Of a stretch of DNA of 64,000 nucleotides, positions 8,065 to 17,093 are shown piece by piece; the stretch's first letter is position 1; the number at the start of each line of letters is the position of its first letter. Source of the stretch: Bacillus_BD oryzisoli_A (lineage in GTDB: Bacteria > Bacillota > Bacilli > Bacillales > Cytobacillaceae); NCBI RefSeq assembly GCF_043641075.1, contig NZ_JBHZRC010000012.1:50967-114966 (forward strand). Direction: 5' to 3'. The notes under the pieces are model-generated. The model saw only the letters and a program-made list of their open reading frames with translations. It did not search any database and was not told where the DNA came from. Made by a program: the position numbers and the translations under genes.

Positions 8065-9195
8065 ATGAATGACAAGAAAAAGGGCAATAAGGGAGAGCGG
8101 ATTTATCTTTCATCACCGCATATGAGTGACGAGGGATATGAAAAGGAGTACGTAAAAGAGGCCTTTGACACGAACTGGATTGCTCCTATCGGAGAACATG
8201 TCGATCGTTTTGAAAAAGAGCTTGCAGCAAAAGTCGGTTCAAAGGCTGCGGCAGCCCTGTCATCGGGTACAGCAGCGATTCATCTAGCCCTGAAAGCAGC
8301 GGGAGTGGGCGCGGGGGATATTGTGTTTTGTCCAACACTCACATTCTCTGCCACTGCGAATCCCATCATCTATCAAAAGGCCACCCCTGTTTTTATCGAT
8401 AGCAATCAGGAAACCTGGAATATGTGTCCAAACGCACTAGAAGCCGCCTTTTTAAAATATCCACACGTGAAGGCCGTAATCGTTGTCCATCTTTATGGGC
8501 TGTCGACAGATATGGATTCGATCATGGAGGTCTGCCGGAAGCATCAGGTTCCAGTCATTGAAGACGCGGCAGAATCTTTAGGCACCTACTATAAAGGAAA
8601 GCATACAGGAACCATTGGCGACTTCGGAATTTTCTCGTTCAATGGAAATAAAATCATTACCACCTCAGGCGGCGGCATGCTGGTTTCGAATCACAAAGAA
8701 AAGGTAGCAAAGGTCCGGTTTTGGGCAACGCAAAGCAGGGACCAGGCAAGACACTATCAGCATAGTGAATTGGGCTACAATTATCGGCTGAGTAATGTCC
8801 TTGCCGGCATTGGCAGAGGACAGCTAAAGGTTCTCGACAAAAGAGTAGAAAAGAAGAAAGCGATTTTTGAATTTTACCAGAAGGAGCTGGGAGGGCTTGA
8901 GGGAGTCCAAATGATGCCGGTTAATGGATGGAATGAACCGAATTACTGGCTTAGCTGCATGACCGTCAATAGCATCAGTCCCGTAGAGCTAATGGAAGCT
9001 CTGGAAAAAGAGAACATTGAATCAAGACCAGTATGGAAACCGATGCACTTGCAGCCGTTTTTCGGAAAATATGATTATATCGGAACCGATGTTTCAGAAA
9101 GGTTATTCGAAAATGGAGTCTGTCTACCAAGTGATACAAAGATGAAGGAAGAGGATTTAACAAGAGTAGTAGAGACAATTAAGAAGCTATGGTAA
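8065..9195 (+). CDS. epsN: EpsN-like PLP-dependent sugar aminotransferase
   Basis: A DegT/DnrJ/EryC1-family aminotransferase acting on the 4-keto group produced by EpsC. It resembles B. subtilis EpsN closely across the whole length: IYLSSPHMSDEG near the start, NWIAPIGEHV, SSGTAAIHLALKAAG, VIEDAAESLGT, and the PLP lysine in FNGNKIITTSGGG. GTG at 8056 and 8062 and ATG at 8065 are in frame. GGGAGG at 8049-8054 is too close for 8056, so 8062 or 8065 is the start; ATG is chosen (376 residues). It lies 33 bp after epsC. Confidence 0.92.
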   Translation: MNDKKKGNKGERIYLSSPHMSDEGYEKEYVKEAFDTNWIAPIGEHVDRFEKELAAKVGSKAAAALSSGTAAIHLALKAAGVGAGDIVFCPTLTFSATANPIIYQKATPVFIDSNQETWNMCPNALEAAFLKYPHVKAVIVVHLYGLSTDMDSIMEVCRKHQVPVIEDAAESLGTYYKGKHTGTIGDFGIFSFNGNKIITTSGGGMLVSNHKEKVAKVRFWATQSRDQARHYQHSELGYNYRLSNVLAGIGRGQLKVLDKRVEKKKAIFEFYQKELGGLEGVQMMPVNGWNEPNYWLSCMTVNSISPVELMEALEKENIESRPVWKPMHLQPFFGKYDYIGTDVSERLFENGVCLPSDTKMKEEDLTRVVETIKKLW

Positions 9196-9234
9196 GCAAA
9201 GTTTTGAATCTACGAAAAAGCTGGTGAGCATGCG

Positions 9235-9882
9235 TTGAAAAATAAGCCTGGAATCTACAAAAGATACCTCAAAAGACCAATGGACGTCCTATTATCCTTA
9301 ATAGCACTGATCGTTCTTAGTCCTCTCTTTTTACTCATTAGCATTCTTGTAAAAGTAAAGCTAGGCAGTCCGGTGATTTTTAAGCAAAAACGTCCTGGCT
9401 ATAAGGGGAAAATCTTCACTCTCTATAAGTTCCGGACGATGACGGACGAGAGAAACGAAAAGGGAGAGCTACTGCCAGACGATGTGAGATTGACGAAGTT
9501 CGGAAGCTTCCTTCGTTCCACCTCACTTGATGAGCTTCCAGAGCTTATTAATATTGTCAAAGGCGATATGTCGATCGTCGGTCCGAGGCCGTTATTAGTC
9601 CAATACCTCCCGCTTTACAACGAGCACCAAAAACGACGTCATGAGGTGAGACCAGGCTTAACGGGCTTGGCGCAGGTAAGTGGCCGGAATTCGATCGACT
9701 GGGAAGAGAAATTTCTACTGGATGTTCAGTATGTAGACAGCGTTTCCTTCATCCATGACTGGAACATCATCCTTCTCACAATCATAAAGGTTTTCCAAAG
9801 AGAAGGGATTCATTCAGAAAGTACGGCAACAATGGAGCCCTTTGAAGGAAATAACCGGAAAGGACTGAGCCATGATGAATAA
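9235..9882 (+). CDS. epsL: Initiating sugar transferase (EpsL/WcaJ family), copy 1
   Basis: This polyprenyl-phosphate glycosyl-1-phosphate transferase puts the first sugar phosphate on undecaprenyl phosphate at the inner membrane face. It is a short monotopic form (215 residues) with KRPMDVLLSL and one hydrophobic membrane segment at residues 15-40. The family signatures are KFRTM, TSLDELPELINI, the Asp-Glu pair, GPRPLLVQYLPLY and RPGLTGLAQVSGRN. The start is TTG with GGTGAG six bases upstream. The next gene overlaps by 11 bases. A paralogue is encoded at 27604. The probable donor is UDP-diNAcBac, judging by the EpsC/N/M neighbours. Confidence 0.92.
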   Translation: MKNKPGIYKRYLKRPMDVLLSLIALIVLSPLFLLISILVKVKLGSPVIFKQKRPGYKGKIFTLYKFRTMTDERNEKGELLPDDVRLTKFGSFLRSTSLDELPELINIVKGDMSIVGPRPLLVQYLPLYNEHQKRRHEVRPGLTGLAQVSGRNSIDWEEKFLLDVQYVDSVSFIHDWNIILLTIIKVFQREGIHSESTATMEPFEGNNRKGLSHDE

Positions 9883-10495
9883 ACTTCTGATCATCGGTGC
9901 GAGCGGTCACGGGAAGGTAGCCGCAGATATTGCGTTAAAAATGAATCTATGGAAACAGATTGGCTTTCTAGATGATAACGAGTTTCTTGTCTCCTCCATG
10001 GGAATCGACGTCGTCGGGGGGTCCTTTGATGCCTTTGAACTTCTAGAGGAATATGACATGTTTGTCGCGATCGGTGACAATACAATGAGAGAAGCCTTAC
10101 AGGAAACCCTTCTTATCAAAGGGGCAAGCATCGCTACATTAATCCATCCCGCTGCGGTGATTGGTGACGAGGTCGAGATTGGTTTAGGAACGATGATCAT
10201 GGCGGGGGCTGTGGTGAATTGCTGCACCAAGATCGGAAGGGGCTGCATTATCAATACAGGTGCGACCGTTGATCATGACAACCTGCTGAAGGATTATGTT
10301 CACATCTCTCCAGGAGCTCATTTAGCAGGTGCGGTTCAGGTGGGAAAAGGGTCATGGCTAGGGATCGGGAGCACTGTCAGTAACAATGTGACGATTGCAG
10401 CCCATTGCAGAATAGGTGCGGGTGCAGTGGTTGTGAAGGATATCGCAGAAAGTGGAACCTATATAGGGGTACCTGCGAGGAGAGTGAAGGAATGA
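9872..10495 (+). CDS. epsM: EpsM/PglD-like acetyltransferase
   Basis: Acetyl-CoA dependent sugar O/N-acyltransferase of the NeuD/PglD family, 207 residues. The N-terminal Rossmann-like part has GASGHGKVAADIAL, which binds the UDP-sugar, and the C-terminal half is a left-handed beta-helix of hexapeptide repeats. The catalytic histidine lies in GATVDHDN. With EpsC and EpsN it would acetylate UDP-4-amino-6-deoxy-GlcNAc to UDP-diNAcBac. It overlaps both the preceding and following genes, showing tight coupling. ATG codons at 9872 and 9875 are both possible. Confidence 0.88.
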   Translation: MMNKLLIIGASGHGKVAADIALKMNLWKQIGFLDDNEFLVSSMGIDVVGGSFDAFELLEEYDMFVAIGDNTMREALQETLLIKGASIATLIHPAAVIGDEVEIGLGTMIMAGAVVNCCTKIGRGCIINTGATVDHDNLLKDYVHISPGAHLAGAVQVGKGSWLGIGSTVSNNVTIAAHCRIGAGAVVVKDIAESGTYIGVPARRVKE

Positions 10496-11802
10496 CCAAG
10501 AACATTTGGATCCTGAATCACTATGGTACCAATATGTATAGAGACCAGGCGGGCAGACATTATTGGTTTGCCGAAAACCTACGGAAGCTGGGGGCGAAAC
10601 CAACGATCTTTTGTGCCTCAACCTTTCACAATTCAAATGGAAAAATTGATATCGGAGCTGATAAATATGCGTCAGAACAGGTCAATGACATTCCGTTTGT
10701 CTTTGTCAAAACGCCCGATTATAAGGGAAATGGAAGATCGCGAATCTGGAATATGGTGTCGTTCTATCGAAATCTTTTTCCAGTGGCAAGGCACTATGCA
10801 AAACGTGTTGGGAAGCCTGATGTCATTTTGGCTTCAAGTGTTCATCCGCTAACGCTGATTGCCGGAATGAAAATCGCCAAAAAATGGGGGATTCCCTGTG
10901 TTTGTGAAATAAGAGATTTATGGCCTGAATCGATTGTCGCGTATGGTGCGTTAAAGAAAAACAGTATCCTCGCAAGGCTTTTGTATCAGGGTGAAAAATG
11001 GATCTACAAAAAGGCAGACAAATTACTTTTCACGATGGAGGGCGGGAAGGATTATATCGTTGATCAGGGCTGGAACCAAGAAAAGGGCGGTCCAATCGAT
11101 CTCAACAAAGTCCATCATATCAACAATGGCGTTGATCTCGAGACGTTCGAATATAACAAGGAATTTCACACAGTAGACGATGAGGACCTGAACAATGAAA
11201 ACGTATTTAAAGTCGTCTATACAGGATCAATTAGAAAAGCAAATAACGTGAGAAAAATGGTAGAAGCAGCAGAATATCTCCAGTTCAAGGGACATCCTAA
11301 CATCCAGTTATTGATCTACGGGGACGGAACAGAACGAGCGGAACTAGAAACATACTGCCAATACAGAGAACTGCAGAACATCAAATTTAAAGGATTTGTG
11401 GAAAAAAATAAAATCCCCTACATCCTTAGTAGATCAGATCTGAACATCATGCATTTTGAACAAAACAGTTTAAAAAGATATGGAGCGAGTCTGAATAAGC
11501 TGTTTGAGTATTTTGCCAGCGGGAATCCGACGATTTCAGATTGTGAGTTTGGCTACGATCTGATCCAAAAATATCAATGCGGCATGGTGATCGACAACGC
11601 AAACGCCAAACTATTAGCTGAGATGATTATTCATTTTTCTAGCATGCCTAAAGCAGAATACAGCGTCTATTGCAACAATGCCCGGGTAGCTGCACAGGAT
11701 TATGATTTTACGAGATTGACAGGTAAGCTTGCCAATCTACTAGGTGTCGAAACGACCGATCGTCCGATGGTACAAACAGGAAGCGAAACGGAGGAACGAT
11801 AG
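10492..11802 (+). CDS. GT4-family glycosyltransferase (WbuB-like)
   Basis: A 436-residue GT-B glycosyltransferase acting on the lipid-linked precursor at the cytoplasmic membrane face. The start NIWILNHYGTNMYRDQAGRH and the segment CEIRDLWPES match the WbuB-like branch of GT4, whose known members transfer N-acetylated deoxy-hexosamines. The donor site is the C-terminal VVYTGSIRKANNV to YFASGNPTI part. The start is ATG at 10492, overlapping the epsM stop by 4 bases, rather than the longer in-frame extension from 10405. The acceptor and donor cannot be told from sequence. Confidence 0.85.
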   Translation: MTKNIWILNHYGTNMYRDQAGRHYWFAENLRKLGAKPTIFCASTFHNSNGKIDIGADKYASEQVNDIPFVFVKTPDYKGNGRSRIWNMVSFYRNLFPVARHYAKRVGKPDVILASSVHPLTLIAGMKIAKKWGIPCVCEIRDLWPESIVAYGALKKNSILARLLYQGEKWIYKKADKLLFTMEGGKDYIVDQGWNQEKGGPIDLNKVHHINNGVDLETFEYNKEFHTVDDEDLNNENVFKVVYTGSIRKANNVRKMVEAAEYLQFKGHPNIQLLIYGDGTERAELETYCQYRELQNIKFKGFVEKNKIPYILSRSDLNIMHFEQNSLKRYGASLNKLFEYFASGNPTISDCEFGYDLIQKYQCGMVIDNANAKLLAEMIIHFSSMPKAEYSVYCNNARVAAQDYDFTRLTGKLANLLGVETTDRPMVQTGSETEER

Positions 11803-11803
11803 G

Positions 11804-13132
11804 ATGGGAGTAAACAAACCAAACGCGGGGAGCTTGAAACAAAAGCTGCTAGACAAAACGGCCACGCTTGGAGTGGTCGGCTTGGGCTATGTCGGGCTGC
11901 CGCTTGCAGTTGAAAAAGCAAAGGCCGGCTATAAAACGATTGGGTTTGACGTGCAGGAACAGAAAGTGGAAATGGTGAACGCCGGTAAAAATTATATTGG
12001 CGATGTTGTGAATGAGGATCTAGAGAAAATCGTCCAGTCAGGGCTTCTTTCAGCGACAACCGATTTTGCACAGGTGGCAAAGGCAGACTGTGTTTGTATT
12101 TGTGTCCCGACACCCCTTGATGTGCATCAGCAGCCCGATATTAGCTATGTGGAAGCCTCGGCAAAGGCCATCGTTCCCTATATGCATAAAGAGATGCTGA
12201 TTGTTTTAGAATCAACCACCTATCCAGGAACGACAGAGGACCTGCTGAAACCGATTCTTGAAAACTCTGGCCTTACCTGTGGCAGGGACTTCTATCTAGC
12301 TTTTTCTCCAGAGCGGGTCGACCCTGGAAATCTGCTTTATAAGACGAAAAACACCCCGAAGGTCGTTGGCGGGATTACGAAGCATTGTACCGAGATAGCG
12401 GCTACCTTATACGAAAGTATTCTTGAAGCACCGATTCATCGCGTTTCCTCCCCAGCCATTGCCGAAATGGAAAAAATACTAGAAAACACCTATCGAAATA
12501 TCAATATTGGGCTTGTGAATGAACTGGCCATTCTTAGTAACAAGATGGGCTTAAGCATCTGGGAGGTCATCGATGCGGCAAAGTCGAAGCCCTATGGCTT
12601 TCAAGCCTTTTATCCGGGGCCAGGACTTGGCGGGCATTGTATCCCGCTCGATCCCTACTATCTTTCCTGGAAGGCGCGTGAATATGGTTTTCATACCTCG
12701 ATGATTGAAGCCTCGATGATGGTGAATGATCGAATGCCTGAGTACTGTGTCGAGCGAGCTAGTAAAATCCTCAATCGACACGGTAAAGCAATCAAGGGCT
12801 CCAACATCCTAGTGCTGGGCGTTGCCTATAAACAGGATATTGACGATTACCGCGAAAGTCCTGCGATACGGGTTATTGATGAATTAGAAAAAGGAGGCGC
12901 GGAGGTTGTGTATTATGATCCCTTCGTGCCGGAGTACCGTGATCAAGGAAAGGTGAAAAAGGGAGAAGCAGATTTAACAGCTGAATTGATTCGAAATGCC
13001 GATTTAGTCATCATTACCACAGCCCATTCAACGGTCGATTACGCTTTCGTCCAGCAGCAGGCAAAAGCGATATTTGATACGAAAAATGCGATGAAGAGCA
13101 TCCAGAATCGAGAAAACATCGAATTGCTATAA
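11804..13132 (+). CDS. wbpA: UDP-N-acetylglucosamine 6-dehydrogenase (WbpA-like)
   Basis: NAD-dependent oxidation of UDP-GlcNAc to UDP-GlcNAcA, the first step towards di-N-acetylated uronic acids. The 442-residue protein has a Rossmann fold at GVVGLGYVGLP, the ESTTYPGTTEDLL segment typical of the WbpA branch, the catalytic cysteine in GPGLGGHCIPLDPYYL, and a C-terminal UDP-binding domain. It differs clearly from the Ugd encoded at 36949 (FGGSCFPKD). ATG at 11804 lies just after the preceding stop; an upstream in-frame start at 11744 would overlap that gene and is rejected. It is followed by WbpB-, WbpD- and WbpE-like genes in order. Confidence 0.85.
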   Translation: MGVNKPNAGSLKQKLLDKTATLGVVGLGYVGLPLAVEKAKAGYKTIGFDVQEQKVEMVNAGKNYIGDVVNEDLEKIVQSGLLSATTDFAQVAKADCVCICVPTPLDVHQQPDISYVEASAKAIVPYMHKEMLIVLESTTYPGTTEDLLKPILENSGLTCGRDFYLAFSPERVDPGNLLYKTKNTPKVVGGITKHCTEIAATLYESILEAPIHRVSSPAIAEMEKILENTYRNINIGLVNELAILSNKMGLSIWEVIDAAKSKPYGFQAFYPGPGLGGHCIPLDPYYLSWKAREYGFHTSMIEASMMVNDRMPEYCVERASKILNRHGKAIKGSNILVLGVAYKQDIDDYRESPAIRVIDELEKGGAEVVYYDPFVPEYRDQGKVKKGEADLTAELIRNADLVIITTAHSTVDYAFVQQQAKAIFDTKNAMKSIQNRENIELL

Positions 13133-13142
13133 GAGGGGGATC

Positions 13143-14222
13143 ATGATGAGTTTACGATATGCCTTAATTGGCTGTGGAAGAATTTCACCCAATCATATCG
13201 CAGCGGCGATCAAAAACAAACTAGAAATAGCGGCTTTATGCGACATCGTCCCTGAAAATATGAAAAGCAAAATCCATACCCATCATCTTCCTCCATCAAC
13301 CCCTCAATATACTGACTACAAAGAGCTGCTTGAAAAAGAAAAGCCACAGCTTGTCGCGATTTGTACGGAGAGCGGAAATCACGGTCAAATTGCATTAGAT
13401 TGCATCGACACCGGCTGCCATCTCATTATTGAAAAACCCATCTCTCTTTCACTCGAGGAAGCGGATGAAATCATTGCAAGGGCAAAGGAAAAAAACGTAA
13501 AGGTGTGTGCCTGTCATCAAAATCGGTTCAATAAATCGATTCAAAAGATCAGAGAAGCCGTAGAGCAAAATCGATTTGGTAAGCTGCTGCATGGAACCGC
13601 CCATATTCGCTGGAACAGAGGAAAGGATTATTATCAGCAGGCCCCTTGGCGTGGAACATGGGAGCAGGATGGCGGAGCATTGATGAACCAGTGTATTCAC
13701 AATATTGATCTACTCCGGTGGATGATGGGCGACGAAATTGACGAGGTCTATGGAATCACCGCCAACTTGAAGCATCCCTTTATTGAAGCAGAGGACCTAG
13801 GGCTGGCACTCATTAAGTTTGCGAATGGAAGCTATGGAATGATTGAGGGAACGACGAATATCTACCCGACAAATCTGGAAGAAACCCTCTATCTATTCGG
13901 AGAAAGCGGCACGGTGAAAGCGGGCGGTAAATCTGTTAATAGAATTGAAGAATGGCAGTTTCTTGATAGAAAGGATAATCCGGAAGTGGTGAAACGAACC
14001 TTTCAGGAGGACCCGCCCAATGTCTATGGATATGGCCATATTCCCTTATATGCGGATGTTATTGAGGCGATCCAAAACGATCGAGATCCCTATATAACGG
14101 CAGAGGATGGAAAAAGAGCGCTGGAGCTTGTTTTGGCCATTTACAAATCATCCCTAGTCGGAAAAAGTGTGAAGCTCCCGATGGAAAAGGGGAGCACGTT
14201 GGATTTCAGGGGGAATCTGTAG
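13143..14222 (+). CDS. wbpB: Gfo/Idh/MocA oxidoreductase (WbpB-like)
   Basis: NAD(P)-dependent sugar-nucleotide oxidase of 359 residues. The N-terminal Rossmann motif is LIGCGRISPNH, and EKPISLSLEEAD is the family-typical EKP segment; the C-terminal part is the beta-sheet substrate domain. In the characterised Pseudomonas/Bordetella pathway WbpB oxidises the 3-OH of UDP-GlcNAcA and works with the aminotransferase WbpE, and both homologues are here. Two ATG codons (13143, 13146) follow AGGGGG; the second has the better spacing. Confidence 0.8.
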   Translation: MMSLRYALIGCGRISPNHIAAAIKNKLEIAALCDIVPENMKSKIHTHHLPPSTPQYTDYKELLEKEKPQLVAICTESGNHGQIALDCIDTGCHLIIEKPISLSLEEADEIIARAKEKNVKVCACHQNRFNKSIQKIREAVEQNRFGKLLHGTAHIRWNRGKDYYQQAPWRGTWEQDGGALMNQCIHNIDLLRWMMGDEIDEVYGITANLKHPFIEAEDLGLALIKFANGSYGMIEGTTNIYPTNLEETLYLFGESGTVKAGGKSVNRIEEWQFLDRKDNPEVVKRTFQEDPPNVYGYGHIPLYADVIEAIQNDRDPYITAEDGKRALELVLAIYKSSLVGKSVKLPMEKGSTLDFRGNL

Positions 14223-14789
14223 ATGGACTATTACATTCATGAAAGCAGTTATATCGATGAAGGGGTAACAATCGGCGATGGCACAAAAATTTGGCATTTT
14301 TCCCATATTCAACAAGGGGCGGTCATCGGAAAAAATTGCTCGTTAGGTCAAAATGTCAATATCGCCAACCACGTGAAAATAGGGAATGGCGTCAAAATCC
14401 AAAACAATGTGTCAGTCTACGAGGGGGTAGAGCTGGAGGATTATGTATTTTGCGGGCCCTCGATGGTTTTTACCAATGATGTAACCCCGAGAAGCAAGTA
14501 TCCGAAGGGAAGTGCCGGCTATAAAAGGACCCTTGTGAAATACGGGGCGTCCATTGGAGCAAATGCGACGATTGTATGCGGAGTGACGATAGGCCGGTGG
14601 GCGATGATCGCTGCAGGTGCGGTCGTGACAAAAGACGTTCCTGACCATGCCTTAATTGTCGGGGTGCCTGGGAAGCAAGTAGGCTGGGTATGCGAATGTG
14701 GCAGGGTACTAACAGATGGATGGAATTGTAAGATATGCAGGAGAGCGTATTTCCTGATCGAGGGAGGACTAGAAGAAAAAGACGACTAG
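14223..14789 (+). CDS. wbpD: Hexapeptide N-acetyltransferase (WbpD-like)
   Basis: Left-handed beta-helix acetyltransferase of 188 residues that would acetylate the 3-amino group to give UDP-2,3-diacetamido-2,3-dideoxyglucuronate. Hexapeptide repeats run through about residues 5-145 (for example GDGTKIWHFSHI, VTIGRWAMIAAGAVVTKDV). The C-terminal tail has four cysteines in CECGRVL..WNCKICRRAY, a probable zinc knuckle that many WbpD-type enzymes share. The ATG directly follows the preceding TAG, so translation is coupled. Confidence 0.85.
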   Translation: MDYYIHESSYIDEGVTIGDGTKIWHFSHIQQGAVIGKNCSLGQNVNIANHVKIGNGVKIQNNVSVYEGVELEDYVFCGPSMVFTNDVTPRSKYPKGSAGYKRTLVKYGASIGANATIVCGVTIGRWAMIAAGAVVTKDVPDHALIVGVPGKQVGWVCECGRVLTDGWNCKICRRAYFLIEGGLEEKDD

Positions 14790-14809
14790 CATGGAGGTGA
14801 AACGAATAC

Positions 14810-15955
14810 ATGATGGAGTTCAGAGATTTAAAGACTCAGTATCGAACCTACAAGCAGGAAATCGATACGGCGATACAGCAGGTTCTGGACAGCGCTCAGT
14901 TTATTGGGGGCAAACCAGTGAGTGAGTTGGAAGAACAATTAGCCCACTACGTCGGGGTCCAGCACTGTATCACCTGTGCCAATGGAACGGAAGCAATGAC
15001 GCTATTGTTGATGGCATGGGGGATCGGGAAAGGGGATGCGGTATTTGTTCCAGACTATACCTTCTTTTCCACCGGAGAAGTCGTTTCCTTTAGCGGGGCA
15101 ACCCCTGTTTTTGTTGATGTCCAACGGGATACGTTCAATATCGACCCCGTTCATTTAGAAAAAATGATTACGAAAACAATCGAAGAAGGTGGGCTAACGC
15201 CAAAGGCCATTATTCCGGTTGATTTATTTGGTCTTCTTGCAGACTATGAAGAAATTGAGAAACTAGCAAAAAAATATCAGCTTCTCGTTTTAGAGGATGG
15301 AGCGCAGGGCTTTGGCGGAAGTATTAAAGGAAAAAGGGCCTGTAGCTTTGGGGATGCCGCCACCACCTCCTTTTTTCCTGCGAAGCCTTTAGGCTGCTAT
15401 GGAGACGGGGGAGCGATCTTCACAAATGATGACGAATTGGCGACCCACATCCAGTCCCTGAAGGTTCACGGAAAAGGGCTTCATAAATATGACAATGTAA
15501 GAATTGGCGTCAATTCAAGATTGGATACCCTTCAAGCGGCAGTTCTCCAGGTGAAGCTAAAAGCGTTTATCGATCATGAATTAGAGGATATCAATCAGGT
15601 AGCCCGGCTGTATAACGAAAGACTTTCAGAAATCGTCGAAACCCCTATCATCCCGAAAGGCTACGATTCAAGCTTTGCTCAGTATACGATTAAGCTGAAA
15701 AATAAGAGACAGAGAGATACACTGCAATCGAAGCTTAAAGATTACGGGATTCCTAGTATGATCTACTACGGTAAACCGATGCACCAACAGGGAGCCTTTA
15801 AGGATCTCCATTATGATGACAAGGAATACCCAGTTGCAACGGAACTTAGTGACATTGTGTTGTCCTTACCGATGCATCCCTATATGAAAGTAGATGATGT
15901 ACTCAAGGTCACGAAGGTCATCACGATCCTTTTAGATGGAGACGGACCGGTATGA
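14810..15955 (+). CDS. wbpE: PLP-dependent aminotransferase (WbpE-like)
   Basis: DegT/DnrJ/EryC1 aminotransferase of 381 residues. It opens with MEFRDLKTQYRTYKQEID and has CANGTEAMTLLLMAWGI, LEDGAQGFGG and the PLP lysine in SFFPAKPLGCYGDGGAI. The last motif is typical of WbpE-type 3-aminotransferases and unlike the EpsN form encoded at 8065. In the pathway it aminates the 3-keto sugar made by WbpB. GGAGGTGA sits nine bases before the ATG. It overlaps the next gene at ATGA. Confidence 0.85.
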   Translation: MMEFRDLKTQYRTYKQEIDTAIQQVLDSAQFIGGKPVSELEEQLAHYVGVQHCITCANGTEAMTLLLMAWGIGKGDAVFVPDYTFFSTGEVVSFSGATPVFVDVQRDTFNIDPVHLEKMITKTIEEGGLTPKAIIPVDLFGLLADYEEIEKLAKKYQLLVLEDGAQGFGGSIKGKRACSFGDAATTSFFPAKPLGCYGDGGAIFTNDDELATHIQSLKVHGKGLHKYDNVRIGVNSRLDTLQAAVLQVKLKAFIDHELEDINQVARLYNERLSEIVETPIIPKGYDSSFAQYTIKLKNKRQRDTLQSKLKDYGIPSMIYYGKPMHQQGAFKDLHYDDKEYPVATELSDIVLSLPMHPYMKVDDVLKVTKVITILLDGDGPV

Positions 15956-17067
15956 GAATCTTGCATATCAACTCCTACTATGGCGGCGGATTGTTTTATA
16001 AACATTTATATGACCAGCAGCAAAGAGAAGGGCTAGAGATCGATGTGTATGTCCCAGCAGCAAAGGCTCTGAATCCAGAAAACGTTGATCTTGGCGATTA
16101 CACCATACACAGTGTCAACCACCGCAAATATGACCGCTATTTCTTCCACCTGAAACATCGCAAAATTCTCAAAGACGTAAAGGACAAATTCCACATCCAT
16201 AACTATTCGCTGGTCCATGCCCATTCTCTTTTTTCGAATGGCTATATTGCACTCAAGCTAAAGAAGGAGTTTGGCATTCCCTATATGGTGGCGATAAGAA
16301 ATACGGATGTGAATTACTTCTTCAAATATATGATTCACCTAAGGAAGCTGGGTGTTGAGATTTTAAAAGAAGCAGATAAGATCATTTGTTTGTCGGAGCC
16401 CTATAAACATACGGTCATTGAAACTTATGTTCCTGAGCATCTTAGATGTAAAATTTCCCGAAAAGTACGAGTGATCCCAAATGGAATTGATAGCTTTTGG
16501 TTTGAAAATCGATCAGATTCAAAAGCGACCCCACCTAAAGACCATTTGAAACTAGTGTACGCAGGTGTCGTCAATAAACGAAAAAATGTATTAACTACCG
16601 CAAAAGCAGTAGAGCTTCTTCAAAAACGAGGATACCAGGTTACATTCACGGTAGTGGGAAGAGTGGAAGACCAGAGGGTACTTCAGAAGTTAGCCTCTCT
16701 GCCATATGTTCACTATATCGAGCAGAAGCCGAAGGAAGAGCTTATCAACATTTATCATGCTAACGATATCTTTGTCATGCCATCCATCGAGGAAACGTTT
16801 GGACTTGTCTATCCAGAGGCAATGAGCCAAGGGTTACCTGTCATCTATAGTAAGGGCCAAGGCTTCGATGGACAGCTCGACGAAGGAGTAGTGGGATATT
16901 CCGTAACTCCCACCTCCGCAGAAGAAATAGCCGATCGGATCCAGGCTATCCTAGCCAACTTTGAGGTACTATCCAATCATTGTGTGAACAAGGTCGATCA
17001 GTTTCGTTGGAGCAGAATATCGGAGGCGTATCACGAGCAATACTCCCAGATCGTGGGATTATTCTGA
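15952..17067 (+). CDS. GT4-family glycosyltransferase
   Basis: A 371-residue GT-B glycosyltransferase. The N-terminal domain begins MRILHINSYYGGGLFYKHL. The C-terminal donor domain contains VIPNGID, LVYAGVVNKRKNV and the EETFGLVYPEAMSQGLPVIYS segment with the conserved Glu residues of GT4 retaining enzymes. It follows the WbpE-like gene with a 4-base overlap, so it may transfer the di-N-acetyl-uronate made by the preceding four genes; that link is inference from position only. Confidence 0.83.
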   Translation: MRILHINSYYGGGLFYKHLYDQQQREGLEIDVYVPAAKALNPENVDLGDYTIHSVNHRKYDRYFFHLKHRKILKDVKDKFHIHNYSLVHAHSLFSNGYIALKLKKEFGIPYMVAIRNTDVNYFFKYMIHLRKLGVEILKEADKIICLSEPYKHTVIETYVPEHLRCKISRKVRVIPNGIDSFWFENRSDSKATPPKDHLKLVYAGVVNKRKNVLTTAKAVELLQKRGYQVTFTVVGRVEDQRVLQKLASLPYVHYIEQKPKEELINIYHANDIFVMPSIEETFGLVYPEAMSQGLPVIYSKGQGFDGQLDEGVVGYSVTPTSAEEIADRIQAILANFEVLSNHCVNKVDQFRWSRISEAYHEQYSQIVGLF

Positions 17068-17093
17068 ACGGATATCGTTAGATGTGAGGGCTT

